Below are positions 21,490-33,744 of a stretch of 64,000 nt of DNA, one piece after another (within the stretch, counting starts at the first letter, position 1; the number at the start of each line of letters is the position of its first letter). The stretch is from Dastarcus helophoroides (taxonomy: Eukaryota; Arthropoda; Insecta; Coleoptera; Bothrideridae), in assembly GCA_028583605.1 (NCBI GenBank), contig CM053327.1, positions 2,542,001-2,606,000 of the forward strand, written 5' to 3'. The notes under the pieces are model-generated. The model searched no databases, was not told where the DNA came from, and saw only the letters and a list, made by a program, of their open reading frames with translations. A program made the position numbers and the translations under genes.

Positions 21490-22437
21490 TTTTTCTTTTA
21501 ATCCAGTCGCAAAGGATAATCACATTATGCCTTCAAAGCACTGCGAGTAGGATGCGGAAACAAGGATAGATGTCGATGAATCGCCTTCTTAAACAAGGAT
21601 AGGTTGTAAATTTTGAGAAAACTTTCTTTCGATAACAAGTTTTATAGCTTGGAAATTCTATAGAAAAAAGAATTTCCGTGGACAAAATTTCTCACTGTGT
21701 CAAGCTGGACCGCACAGGAAGTTGCTGTCTTCGACTGTCTTGTATATCTTTATTGGGGGGATTAATCCTATTTGTTCCTGCGAGCATTATTTATGATAGT
21801 ACTTGTAAAAAAAGAGACAAGTCACCAACCATTGGCCTGTGCTATAGTGTTTTGAGAGAATCGGTCAAACTCTCGTCATCAATTAGGCGAATTGCTCTTC
21901 TTTGAATTAAATCAAAAAGAGCTAAAGTGTGCTTTGGGGCTGAACTCCAAACACGAGAACAGTGTTCTAGTGTTGGCCTAACTTGAGCTTTGTATATTGT
22001 GAGTAGCTGATAAGATGTAAAGTAAATTTTGCCCTAAAAAGAAAGCCTAGCTTCTGAGAGGAGGACTTGGCAATGGCGCGCACATGATAGTCCCAAGAGA
22101 AGTTAGTGCTCGCATTCACTTCTAGTATAGATAAATTAGATTCCATGGAAAGGATTTTACCGTCCATTGGTATATTTGTTGCATTATGCCTTGATGTTTT
22201 CTTAGAGAAAACCGCGGCTTCAGTTTTTGAGATCCCGATTAATTATCTGTATCTGCTGTTCCCTTAATTAAGCTGAAGCAGCGACGGATAATGGTTTGTC
22301 GGAGGAAAAAGATGACACAAGGCTGCTATCATCTGCGTAGCCGTATATAGGATTGAAAGTTGAAGCTAAGAGATCGTTTGTGTGTAACAGAAACAGAGGA
22401 GGAGACAGGGCAGACCCCTGAGGTACCCCTGCATTGT
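21490..22437 (-). mobile_element. CR1/Jockey-type non-LTR retrotransposon (family A), RT C-terminal half
   Basis: A 5'-truncated family A copy in minus orientation. It keeps the RT active site YADD at 22328-22339. The post-RT part is open at 21967-22167 (VRAIAKSSSQKLGFLFRAK), and the C-terminal tail and 3' UTR follow (cattatgccttcaaagcac near 21523). Several frame breaks are present, and upstream of 22437 it is replaced abruptly by AT-rich array sequence. Confidence 0.85.
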
Positions 22438-23580
22438 GTTTTTTAATATTTTTTTATTTCAAAGGTCAATATTTGTATTTCAATTTTTTATCCTAAATTG
22501 TTTGAGATTTTATCAAAATTTCAGTTATATTTAATAAAAGTCCTAATTTTTTGATTTTTTCCTTTTTACTAAATTAAATTATAACTTTGTAAAAATTCTG
22601 ACTTGTTTAAATTTTTTTTAAGTTTTTTTAAAATTTTGTCTAAATTAAAAATTTTAATTTCTTGTTGAGAATTAAACTTTTGTTTCAAATTTTTTCCCGA
22701 CATTTGTGTTAACTATTATTACTTTTAGTTTTATTTTTCGAATTTTCCATTATGATAATATCAAAATTAAAGTTTTGATTCTTTTCTAAAAGAATATAAT
22801 TATTTTAGTTTTTTTTTAAAATTTTGCCATAAAGTTAAAATCTCTACTATGAATCTCTACTGAATTATTAAATGTTTCTTACCTTTTGTTTAACACTTTA
22901 ACTGCTTTTGTAAATTAAAATAGACCTGTCTTTTTTAAAATTCAAACGACTTCTTGTGATATTAGTTGATTGCAGCCCTACTTTTGTTTTAATCTTGGAA
23001 TTTCAACTCTTTTCGGGACTTCAAGGGTAAATTGGGATTTTAAATTTGGGTAATATTGACTGCCCTTAGAAATTTTAAGAAACGTTTTTCTTTGTAAATT
23101 ATGACCTTTTTTAACACATTTTTCTTAAAATTTACTTATTTGGTTTTCATTATTTTTTTTTATTTCCAATCCTATTCTTGATTTCGATCATAAATTTTCA
23201 ATTTAAAGAACAATTTATGAAATTATGTTTTTTGGGAACGTCTACTGTCTAAAAATTTCCATTACAAACTTCCAATTTACAGAAAAAAAAATGCAAATTG
23301 TTATTTTTTTTCGGAATTTACATGTTTTTCTCAAATTTTTGTCTTCTACTTTTAGTTTTTATGTTTTTCTCTTAAAAGTATGTTCGTAAACTTAAATATT
23401 GACTTGACTTTTTACTTCATTTTCGTAATTTTAAAATTTTTCTAATTTTATAAAAATGAAATTGTAGGCAAAACTACAAATTTGTGGTTTTCTTATAAAA
23501 TGCAATGTTTTTGAAATCTTTATTTTTTGTTGAAACCTAACTTCAAGTGAAAAATTACAATTTTCCGCTAACCACAATTG
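22438..23580. repeat. T-rich low-complexity sequence
   Basis: The same general type as 19340-21250, but with weaker repetition. No gene is visible. Confidence 0.5.
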
Positions 23581-23603
23581 AGAAACAAACCAAAGTAACC
23601 CTC

Positions 23604-23720
23604 TTAGCAATATTCTGGTTGCGTTCGTGCTGACGAAGGTGAAGCAGGTCCTAGTTGTTTATAATAAGCATACATTTTTGTTTGAAAATTTGCCAATTTC
23701 TCTGCATCAATTTCGGTGAT
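23604..23720 (-). CDS. Possible terminal exon of a host gene
   Basis: The minus-strand frame 23604-23789 ends in LANFQTKMYAYYKQLG, then PASPSSARTQPEYC and a TAA. This segment is less AT-rich than its flanks and looks like a soluble protein tail. An acceptor-like ttgatgcag lies just before the readable part, at about 23700-23708. I do not recognise the protein and no other exon was found in range. It may equally be a TE tail or a chance ORF. Confidence 0.25.
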   Translation of the reverse strand: MTEIDAEKLANFQTKMYAYYKQLGPASPSSARTQPEYC

Positions 23721-23799
23721 CATATAAACAAAGATTTTACCTATGTTTATAGTAAAATCCCTAATGTAATATGTAGATGAAAGATGCATCTTATATTTA

Positions 23800-24526
23800 T
23801 TTTTAGAAATGCTAACTTGTTTTCAAACCACTTACATAAGCCTAATGAAAAAGCTTTGGAATATTCAGATAGTGTTTAATATAAGCAACAGCAAAAACGT
23901 TGATGTAGTGAAAGATAAGGAGAACATTTACGGCCATAGTTCCTTTTATTGTGCTACAAAGCTTGCATACTGAGGTTGGCGAATTAAATTAGTGAGGCAA
24001 AACACAACCAGCAGCACTCCCAGGTCCAATCGTGGATAGGCAAGAACGGGCCCTAGCTGAAGATTATGTTGTAAATATCACCCTTTCCCACAAAACCGCT
24101 AATGGAAATGTATCTGGATTATAATCTGCAAGTGTGAGATCCATCTTTTATTATCACTTCTAAACACACCCCAGAGGGTGGCTTAGGGTAAAGTTTATAA
24201 TATTAGAACGACGCAGCGGGGTACAGATTACACATATATTTCTATGGGGCTCGAATCGATGACGTTTATGGCCATCCTAATATATGCAGTGCCTAAGAAT
24301 TGAATTATTTATTTATTATCCAAGCGAAACAAAAGGATATGGCTTCACTCAATTCAAAAAACTTTAATCCACAACACCAAGTCACAATTGAAATTTCTCA
24401 CTGTGTATTTGTATCTGATAGCAATTTTAAAATTTATTCGAACATAAATATAAAAGCTAATTGTTTTACAAGTTAAGTGGTAGTTTTGAATTTGGCTATT
24501 TTATTTTAGAACTCAAGCTTCCACAA
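23800..24526. other. No recognisable feature
   Basis: Mixed composition with a balanced island at 23930-24300, and no supported gene. A box-B-like gctcgaatcgatgac at 24247 lacks a matching box A. Confidence 0.35.
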
Positions 24527-25372
24527 TTGGGGTTCCGTACCAATTACTACAGTGATTAGTCTGTAGACTAAATTACTTCTTTTTTATTTTATAAATTTAA
24601 AAGTTCATCCAAATTTTTTGTATTTAATTTTATAAAAGTGTTTTTTTAAACGCACTTTGTTTTCTACAATCAATCGCAATATTTATGGAACTGGTGAATA
24701 AGTTGATGATACCTCAGGTAAAAAGCATTTATTCGCAGTTTTCAATTAGTCAATGACTTGACACAGTTTATGGGATCGCCTCATATCGCTCTAAAATGTT
24801 CTATTCCAACTGAAATTATGTTATTGAGTTGCGTGCAATTAAATAAATCTCCGCTAAATCAGAGAATTATACCTAAATGTAACAATCCCCGAGACAGTTT
24901 TGATGTGCATTCTATTATTCGGTTAATTTAAGTTTTTTATTTGAAAATCTTAATACTATATAGGTCAAAAATCCTTAAAATGCAAGCACCTATTTTTCCA
25001 TATAATGCTTTTTTTTTCAACAATCTATTGCACAATCGAAAAGACCTGAGTTCTGTTCTAATTTAGGACCCAATATCTACTAACCCTATTAAAATCTAAT
25101 TTTTAACTTTAGAAACCTAGAGATCAGGGTGGCCAACGCTTATTTCTTAAAAGTTTCTGAATTATATTAACTCACCATTTTATTCTAAAATATTTTCGTG
25201 TTCTAATCGTTGGCTAACGATTTGCGGGGGCCATCGAGAACTAACGCCCTGTAAATGTTCAAATTTCTACGTTCGCAGTTTTCGAGGAAAACCTCTTTGT
25301 GACAAATGGACGGGCGGACATGAGAGTGAGACTATAAGGGTTCCGTTTTTCCCTTTTAAGGAACCTTAAAAA
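24527..25372. mobile_element. Internally deleted Tc1/mariner-like transposon (family X)
   Basis: The left end is ggggttccgtaccaattac and the right end is a tight palindrome, gggttccg..aaggaacctta, at 25339-25365. Both carry the insect end motif GGTTCC. 24680-24950 is shared with 33745-34035 and 63280-63530. In the 33.7 kb copy it lies beside a DUF4817-type transposase relic. Read on minus, 24700-24850 still resembles the C-terminal part of such a transposase, but it is broken by stops. The catalytic middle is gone, so this is a non-autonomous or dead copy. Confidence 0.55.
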
Positions 25373-25425
25373 AATCGGCCAATACACTTATTATTTTATT
25401 CGCGGCAATTTCACATGTAAATGTA
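25373..25425. other. Short spacer between two elements
   Basis: AT-rich spacer between the family X transposon and the RTE-like element. Confidence 0.4.
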
Positions 25426-27755
25426 TACAAAACACCCTGGTTTGGCCCAGAAGTTAAAGAAAAATGTAAAGAGAAAAAACACGCTTATCTTGCATACCGA
25501 ACTTAAGAAACTCCAGATTCATACAATGAATATCGAAGAATCAAAAACAAGACCAAAGAGATAAGACAAATAAAAAAATACCAGTGGGAAATTTTCTCAA
25601 AACGCATGGAGAGTCACTTCTATGGTCTCCAGAAGCAGATTTGGCGGTTTATCAGGTCACAAAGGAGGAAGGTTAATGAATTGGTCGAGACCTTCCATAT
25701 AGGAAGAGAAGTATGAATTAATTATCTAACTGACTTATAGAGATAAGAAAACATTTTCATTGTCCATGTAAAACGCTAAGAATTGTCCCTTCCATAGTTT
25801 TCTGAACGTATTCCCCTACTTTGACGCAGCATGCCCGTATCTTCCAGTTTAGATGAGAAAAAACTCGTCGAGAGTTTTAAAACAGACTGGCATATTGTTT
25901 GGCACAATCTGATGGCCTTCTTATATTGTAATGTTTAAAGAGTTATTATGTTATATTCCTCATTAAAATTATTATTTATTTTGTTTAAGAAAACTTGTTT
26001 ATTTATTTTGTTTTAGTTTTATTTTGCCTCAGAAATTGATTAAATCAACGGACTAAAAGAACAAACAGCATGTGGTACGCAAATTTTAATAAAATTGTTG
26101 CCTGCCAGTAGTAATCACGTTAGAAGCTATGATGCACTACCGATTTCTCCACCAGCACTGATCGCTGCGCTCTGCGTTGAATTGTTTACACCGGTGTAGG
26201 AGAATACAAGGTGCCGCCCATCTATCCCACTATTAGCTCTCATTGTTAAATCTCTCATTAACATTCTCCCTATGGACAGTGTTTGACTTTCCTGATGTGT
26301 ATAAAGCAGATAACACAGAGGAAATAAGAAAACCAGAAATAGTTATTAACGATTATGCTCAAACTGACACTTCTGATATACAAATAGCCTCACAAAAGTT
26401 AAATAATAAGAAAAGTTCCAGATAAGATGGTGTAGCCTGCGAACTGCTCAAATGCGGATCACAAAACCTCACACAGGAATTAGCAGCTTTAAATCAACAG
26501 ATTTTGATCATCATAGGATTTCAAATAGGTAAATAACCAGCACAACTATACTAGTGTTTAGGAAGGGAGACAAAAATATACCTTCAAGCGTCAGCAAAAT
26601 AAATCTCTTAAGCACAACACTTAAACAAACAACAAAAATAATAACAGATAAAGTGAACAGCCTTACTTTGCAGGCAGATGTACAACAAGGTTTTAGGAGT
26701 GAAAGATCATGCACAGACGCAATATTTGTCATAAGGCAAATAAAAAAGAAGCTGATTGAATACAATAAGCCAGCATTTACGTGCTTCATTGACCTAACTA
26801 GAACGTTCGACCGAGTCCAGTTGAAGGATGTTCTCTATCTCCTTTACGTCAGGCAAATTCCACATAACATAATCAAAACTATAGAGAAAAAACAAAAAAC
26901 AAAAAACAAGTAAAGTTGAATGAAGAGCTTATCAAACCAATACCAATTGACCAGGTTATCCGTCAGGGAATTCACTGAACCCCCTTCTTTTCAATATCAT
27001 CATGAACGAAATAAGTTAAGTCCGAAAACTGAGAAGGTACAAAATGGAAGACAAATAGATTTAAATACTGTGGTATGCCGATCATGTGTTGGCAGCAGAA
27101 AATGAGGACGATTTGCAGAAACTTCTCCACACATTTAACCGCACAACCAGATCCTTCAACATGATATTATTACCCACCAAGACAAAGTGCATGACAACAT
27201 TTAAAACATCCTTGAGACGTAAACTGGAGATCAAATGGAAAGTCATCCAGCAAGAAATAAAATCAAATTGAAATAGAACTTTCCAGCTTTAGTGATGTTG
27301 AGACAGAGGTGAGAGAACAAACAACAAAAGCAACGGGAATAGCAGAGTCTCTAAATGGCACTGAATGGTGTAATAAAACATAAGTATTGAGGCCATACAT
27401 ATACAAAACCATAATAAAACTTATTATGACATACACAGCAGAAACCAGAGTAGAAACATCGAAAACTAGAAGATTAGTAGAAACAACGGAAATGAAAGTA
27501 CTTCGCCGAATTACAGGTAAAACACTACTGGATGGAGAAAGAAGTGTAAATATAAGAAACAGATGCAAGATAGAAGATATTAGTGAATGAGACGATCGCA
27601 TTAACAGAATGGATGAAGGATAGTGAAAATGGCTCTCGATAGATCTCCTCTGGGGCGAAGGAGCTCATGCCGTGCCCGAAAAAGATGGAGCGACAACCAC
27701 CGGCAAAGTGACGGAGACATTTCTGCCTAAATACAAAAAGAAGAAGAAGAAGAAT
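25426..27755 (+). mobile_element. RTE-like non-LTR retrotransposon, 5'-truncated, RT and C-terminus
   Basis: It starts in the endonuclease-RT linker (HPGLAQKLKK near 25431, then GKFSQNAW). RT follows: fingers at 26243-26520; then open at 26554-26913 with GFRSERSCTDAIFVIRQIKK and FIDLTRTFDRV, which supplies the first catalytic aspartate. The active site at 27074-27085 reads YADH instead of YADD, so the RT is dead. The post-RT region is at 27086-27271 and 27387-27590 (YTAETRVETSKTRRLVETTE, RRITGKTLLDGERS). The element ends in an aag-type tail at about 27740-27757. Frame breaks are frequent. The domain order matches RTE-type proteins that are very common in insects. The missing endonuclease half of a related copy is at 57695-58800. 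Confidence 0.88.
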
Positions 27756-27757
27756 TT

Positions 27758-29041
27758 AAAGCAAATACTAGAGTTTATTTTTTATCTGGTATATGTACTC
27801 CAAAGCGGATAGTTCTTCGGCGTAGCTATATAAAGACAATAATGTAGGAAGTTCGAGGACCCTCCCGAGGAAGGTACAATCACACAGTTTTTTCTTAGAT
27901 TAAATACAGAATTTATAAAAAATAAAGTTCTAATTTCAAATTCAAAATTCTATTAATCAATCTGCTATTGAATTTGGGAAAAAACAGACAGTGTGCATTC
28001 AGAAATTAAAAAATATATACAATTTTTTTAAATGAAATTGCTGAATCATTGAGCCTGGTACCTACATTTTATGTAAGCGTAGAAATTTGAAAATTATGAG
28101 AATAAGTTAAAGTTTAAAAAAAATAGGCAGTCATGAGCACTACCAGTACTAACTTAGAATTAGGAAATAAATTAGGGTTTTCTTTCAATTTTCAAATTAA
28201 TATACTATCAAAATTTTCTAATTTGTAAATTGAAATTATTGTTATTATTATTAGCTTGCTTTTCACATTCGTTGGCACTCCGAGCTTAAACTATATACAT
28301 TTTTACACGCTTTATTTATTCGTGAAATAACTAATTGGAATAAAAATAACTAATATCAAATTTCTAAATACAAATATTGAAACGAATAAAGGTAATGTTT
28401 GAAAATAAATGTTTTGTTTCTGATATTCATTATTCTATATAAACTACTTCATATTTAATACTGCACGGTGATTCAACAATTAAACAATTAAAATTATAAT
28501 CAAACTAAAACGCAATTTAAACAATGTAATCAACTTAACTTATACTAAACCTTATATATGTATAATTAAATTAAATAAATTTACGTTTGTTTGCCAACAG
28601 TATTTTCTCGATCTTGACTGCTAGGTAGCTAGTTCGAATCTTGGTGCCTGTTACGCAGCTTTTAATTCTACCAAACGTCTTACCCATAGCTCCATCACAG
28701 TATTAAAATTACAGCATGTGGGTAACGCAAATTAACCTAATGATGACTCAAAATCATAAGCTTATATTCTATCAAAAATCGGTTAATGAGCCTAAAAAAG
28801 TTTGAACAAACGGATTTAATAAAAAGTCGATTTTAGGATAAAAAGCCCAATTTTAAGTAGAAATTATCAGAGACTTCCAGAATAAGACACATTTTGAGAA
28901 AAAGATTGATGTGTGGTGATGATAACGCAAAGCCATAACTTTTCACCTTATCAAAAATCGCTCAACGCCCCTGAAGAACTTTTTACTTCAAAAAAACTTA
29001 TGCTGACAAAAAGCTGAAATTTTTGGAAAAAATCAAAATTT
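27758..29041. other. No recognisable gene
   Basis: AT-rich DNA with scattered poly-A. gttcgaatctt at 28632 resembles a tRNA box B as found in SINEs, but no box A or body could be seen. Confidence 0.35.
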
Positions 29042-29322
29042 GAAATTGTTACTAAAGCACTGAACTAAACACTGTGGCTTGTGATTAAGTCCAAAGAAGG
29101 TTTCACCCCTTTACCACATCGGCAATTAAATAAATAATTACGCGATACGTATTTCGCCAGCAGAACTGGCATTTTCAAGCGTACTAATCTAAAGAGATTA
29201 GCAAAAGATGCATCGACGTCATCTGCATTGAGATTCAAATCGAAATACGTATCGCGTAATTATTTATTTAATTGCCGATGTGGTAAAGGGGTGAAACCTT
29301 CTTTGGACTTGAAATTGTTAGG
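29042..29322. mobile_element. Compact palindromic insertion with hammerhead-like motif (family 4)
   Basis: The left arm 29087-29156 and right arm 29241-29310 are exact reverse complements over 70 bp, around an 84 bp loop. The insertion starts with ctaaagcactgaactaaaca, as does the copy at 55170. The direct repeat ttgaaattgtta flanks it (29040-29051 and 29309-29320), consistent with a 10-12 bp target-site duplication. It has no ORF. The loop-arm junction contains a hammerhead-like fold on the minus strand (see 29140-29186). The perfect arms argue for a young insertion. Confidence 0.8.
29140..29186 (-). ncRNA. Hammerhead-like fold, non-canonical core (family 4)
   Basis: Minus strand: stem I TACGC/GCGTA, then TTGAAAA where CUGANGA is expected, stem II TGCCAG/CTGGC with a short loop, an intact GAAA (complement at 29152-29155), a stem III made by self-complementary TACGTA, and a UC cleavage position. 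The same TTGAAAA is present at 55324-55330, so the change belongs to the family. Without the usual C3 and G8 it may not cleave. Confidence 0.5.
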
Positions 29323-30300
29323 CAAGAAAAACAGATCCTGAAAGTATAGACTTCAGATTTTAAGAAAAAAAAAAACATTTTTTAGAAAGTCATATATTTT
29401 TAAAAAATATTAAACTCAGATTAAATCCAAATTATTAGGAAAAGCGGAATTTTAACATGAAAGTAGAAATTTTGAAAAAAAAAAACTTAAATCTCCAACC
29501 TTACACGCCGGATTTTAAAAAATTGAGGCTACTGGAAGGTGACGCTTTTAAAGGCAAAATAATAAAGTTTATATTTTAATTCCGAATTTAGATTTTCTTT
29601 CACCTTGATCTTCGCATGCCCATTTTTTTCCTCGAAATAACCAGATTTAGTTTTTGTGAACAAACAATTTATTTCTGGAAGTTTCATCTTCAAATTCGTG
29701 CCTTCATTTGTACCATATTTCCTAAAAAATTTTCAAATTCCAATATTTTTTTTTATAGAAATGCTTATTTCTTTTGAAATTTTGATCCTGAACATGGACT
29801 TTCATCGACATTTCGAGAAAATTTTTGTGTTTTCTTTTCGGAACTTTTTTTTATTAATTGCAGCTCAATCCTTTTGTCTAAAATTATTAAGTTAAACTTA
29901 AAATATTTACTTTAAGAATTTTAGTTTTAATTTTAACATTTAAAACCAAATTCTTTTTTTCCAAAATTTTCCGTTTGAATTTCAGATTACTAATCAAATT
30001 CCCAGTTAATTGTTTGAATTTTCACCATTTCTTAATTTCTATTTTAATTAACACATTTTTATTTTTATTTTAGCTAACCGAGCACAGTTTGTTTGGATAT
30101 CTAAATTTAATTTTTACCGTTTTTTTTCTTTTGGGAAATTTATATATTTGTTCTTAAAATTTTTATTTCATTTCTTAATATTTTTCCAAATATTAGATTA
30201 CAACTCATAATTTCGATTTTTTCAAGATTTTCAAAGTTTAAATTTTTTCAGAAATTAATTTTTTGGATATTTAAATTTTTTGTACTTTGTAAAAAAACTA
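29323..30300. repeat. AT-rich low-complexity sequence
   Basis: A-rich up to about 29570, then T-rich. The ORF at 29656-29895 is a phenylalanine- and isoleucine-rich translation of T-rich DNA and is not a gene. Confidence 0.5.
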
Positions 30301-30308
30301 AACTGTTT

Positions 30309-30660
30309 ACATCCATTTCAATAGCCTACTAAGCTTAATTTCCAATAATTTATGAATTCTTATGATATACTCTTGACATTTATTTCCATAGCCTACTGAG
30401 TTTAATTTCCATTATTTTTGAATTCTTATGATATCCGTTTACCTCTTCGTAGCCCAGTTATTATTAATCTTAGCACAAAATTTATAATAATTATTCCTAT
30501 TTTAAATTCCATTAACTTTCCTAAAAATATTAAATATGGTCGGTGTGCTATTTAAAAATTTGTAACTTTTTGACAAAACTCAAAAATGCGATGTTTAATT
30601 ATCATTTTAATATCACAATAACAATTACAGTTAAAAAATACACAACTGTTGTAATTTAAC
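30309..30660. repeat. Interspersed repeat with a 67 bp tandem duplication
   Basis: Units 30309-30375 and 30376-30442 share tagcctact, aatttcca and gaattcttatgatat. The segment to about 30580 matches 53309-53510, which has one unit only (agcctactgagat). Near 30540 tgctatttaaaaatttgtaa, and near 53480 tgttccatttaaaatattgt, resemble common mariner-type insect repeat ends. No ORF is convincing. Confidence 0.6.
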
Positions 30661-31629
30661 CGAGATGTATCTTCAATAATAAGAAAGTTAACAATAGTGC
30701 CGAGTTCATCTTGAACATCCTGCATTTTCAAACGAGTCATTATTTCCCAAAAAAAACTGGAACTTTTGGAGAAATAATTAAACTTTTCCAAAAGTCGACA
30801 TTTTTCGATAAATTTCGACATTTTAAAGAAATGTCGAAATTTGGCCAGATATTCAAGAGCTAAAAGATTAATCGAACAAATTGTTGAAATTAAAAATTTT
30901 AAATTTGAACTCAAAACTCTTTGAAAGTGTCTTTAAATCTTTACTTTAAACTCTAAACTAAAGGAAAAACATTTTGATAAACAATATGTAAAAAATGTTG
31001 AAATCTTGAGAAAAAATTTAAATTAAGAAAAAGAGTGAAAATTGCACATGTTTATAACTTTATAAAGTAATAAATTTAAAGTTCAAGATTAAAACAAGTT
31101 AAATTAAAAAAAATAACTCTGATTTTAATTTCTTGGAAATTTTCTTTAATTATGTAGATGATAAGTCTACATATACACTATCCAAAACCTATGGAATATA
31201 GTGTCTGTTTCTTTTGAAATATAATAATAATAATAACAATTAAAATTACAATTATTTTCACAAGTTGTAACAGCAACCCCTACAATGCCTATATCAGATG
31301 AAAGATAATTAATTATGCACAAGATAGGATGTTCCATTAAAGATAGCGTCGCTATCACTTTTTGAAATTATCAAATTGTGCAGTCACGAACTCAACACTC
31401 TGTATATTGTTATTAAATTTATTAGATTTGTATGAGGCAGCTCCATATGTATTCCATTCACTTACCAAATATACAGTTAATATATGTTTTCTACAAAGAA
31501 TTTCGTGGAACCTTGCAGCTGTCGATTTTTTTAAAAAAATTTAGTGATCTATAAGCTATAAATTTTAGGAACAATTGCTCCTAAAATTTCAAATTAATTA
31601 GAAAAACGCAAAAATATACAGCGTTTCTT
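30661..31629. other. No recognisable gene
   Basis: AT-rich, with an aat microsatellite at 31219-31236. Nothing else was seen. Confidence 0.4.
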
Positions 31630-32005
31630 ACTAAAATAATGTGTTCTAATGCACAGACCGATAGGCTTCAACATTTATTAGATTCGAAGTTTCGAAATCA
31701 ATGACCGGTTTCGTTCTTGTTAGGTCAGTTTGGTATATCTAAGCGAATGCCAACAAATGCTCCAACAAGTAAGTACTGCAGAATCAACAGACGGTCTTTG
31801 GTTTCCAAACTTCGAATCTAAGAAATGTTCAAGCCTATTGATCTGTGCATTAGAATCCTTGTCTTCTGGGAGCTACCTAGAGAACAACCGCTTCGCTAAT
31901 GTTTGTGTTTCAACTGTTAGTAGTTCAGCTACCTATGATTTAATATACACGCCTAGAGGGTTGCATAACTGTAGTATAGGTTGCATTTTATTTGCATAAA
32001 AAAAA
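31630..32005. repeat. Palindromic repeat (hammerhead family 2), decayed
   Basis: The left part 31643-31692 (taatgcacagaccgataggc) and right part 31799-31851 (gcctattgatctgtgcatta) are imperfect reverse complements. 31860-32000 matches the right arm of the 45.5 kb copy (ggtagttcagctacctatga-like, cgcctagagggttgcat). The ORF at 31730-31999 is a by-product. The minus-strand ribozyme zone at 31697-31734 has lost part of its core: CTGACCTAAC in place of CTGACGAGATC. Confidence 0.7.
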
Positions 32006-33744
32006 TGAATTTGATGTCACCTTCCAGTATAACTGAAAATACTAAACTGTGAATATTTAATCGTATTGGCCACATCGACTTTGATAAGATGCCAAATTTT
32101 CCAATTTTTTATATAAGTATTGATAGCGGCGATTCCGGTGGCACATACTGCATATAAAACTTAAAGCTATGTTATACATAATGTATATCTGGGTCGTTAT
32201 AACGAGAAACTAGTAAACACCGTACAAGTGAAGTTTGCGAGTGGATGTTGGTAACTAGCCTGAAGACTTTTCCTTTGAAAGTGGGACGAGCACAACGTTA
32301 GAAACATTTTATTTACGAGCAACTAAATGCGTGTGAGTTTTGTTCTGTGAAGCTGGTAGACAATATCCCAGCCCTATTTATAAAAGTGAAGCAATGTTTA
32401 CGACTCTTGGGGATAATATATTTAAGCGGAACACATTTATGAATAATATTTCAGACAGCATGGCAAAGCCACGTTTGTTTCAAAGCGCTTCTAAACGGAA
32501 TGAACAGAAGTTTTATTTCTAGATTCTCTTAAACTGGTATAAATGACATTTATAACTTCGGTAACCTCTGTGAAAAAGGCAGTTTCCCTCCCAGCCAAAT
32601 TACAACGAATGAGAATGGTCTTTCGTAAAAGAGCACTGTACGTAGCTTCAAAGCACTTTACAACATACAGGGTTTTTGGTTAAAAATGCATACCCCCAAC
32701 TAACTTTCGAAATTTAATAGAACATAAAAAAATGTTAAATGCACGAATTTCTAAAAATCACTTACATTTTTATTGGTAATCAGTTTGCGATATACAGGGG
32801 TCGCATTTTCCTCAGAATCAGTCAACTGGGGTTTTTAAAAATTAACATCGCACTTATTGTTTGATTTTCAAATTCTCAAAACTTCATAAACATTTTATAT
32901 AGTATACCCTATTCCTGCGATTTTTTTCTGAAATATTGTTCCATTTTAACTTTTTTTTTTGATAAAAATGGTGCATGTATACTAAATTGTTTATTTTTAA
33001 AAGGTTGATATTAAATCTAAAATATGTTTTTTTTTCCTAAAAGTTTTTTGTATTGCAAAATGTCGATTTTAATCCCGTAATATTTACGTTTTTTTTTTCG
33101 TCATGCAGATATTTTCTTTCATGTAAATTATAAATTTCCTAGAAAATCTTAATAATTTCTCAACATTTAATTAAACATGACCTTTTGTATGGTTTTCAGA
33201 ATTTTCACCCCAGTCCCGAAATTTCGACTTTTTTCTTTATCAAATATAAACTTGTAAACCAAGATTTTTCGAGATTTATTTCTAATAATACAAATATAAA
33301 ATTATGTATGTTTTTTGCTTTTAGAATATTTTCCTGAAATACACGTTTTATTAATTTTTCTTGAATTCCGTCTGTAAGCTGAAAACTTTGGACTTTTCTA
33401 GAGATTTTTGCTTTGTATTTTGAAATTTCTTATCTAAGTCTACTAGTCTTAAATTTTCTCTTAAAATTTTTCTCGAAAAAACATCCTTCTTCCCAGTCAT
33501 TATAATTTTTGTTGCAAAATTTTAATTCCAATCTCCAAATTTTAAAATTGTTTGAAATTTGGCGAACATTTTTAAAGAAAATTTCGCGTTGCCTTTAAAT
33601 TACGAATATTATCTCCAAATTTATGCTCTTAATTGTTTTTGTTTTCCACAAGTTCAACTTTTAAGTGGAAATTTCGACATCTTGGAATTTTATTTAAAGT
33701 TTTTGAGTTACAATTGAAAAATAAAAAATATATTTATTTTCAAA
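32006..33744. other. No recognisable gene
   Basis: 32006-32660 has moderate composition and a 60-codon plus ORF (32340-32522) without known features. 32670-32830 contains two acaggg-type motifs resembling mariner ends. 32930-33740 is T-rich low-complexity sequence. Confidence 0.35.

Noticed and set aside
26511..27601. Minus ORFs at 26511-26789 and 27263-27601
   Set aside because: Antisense shadows of the RTE-like RT; their hydrophobic look comes from reading A-rich codons backwards.
28600..28680. tRNA gene or tRNA-derived SINE at gttcgaatctt
   Set aside because: Only a box-B-like word is present; no box A, no cloverleaf and no repeat body.
32220..32300. Hammerhead at cctgaagacttttcc..gggacgagc
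   Set aside because: The first core strand is present but no GAAA follows the putative stem II.
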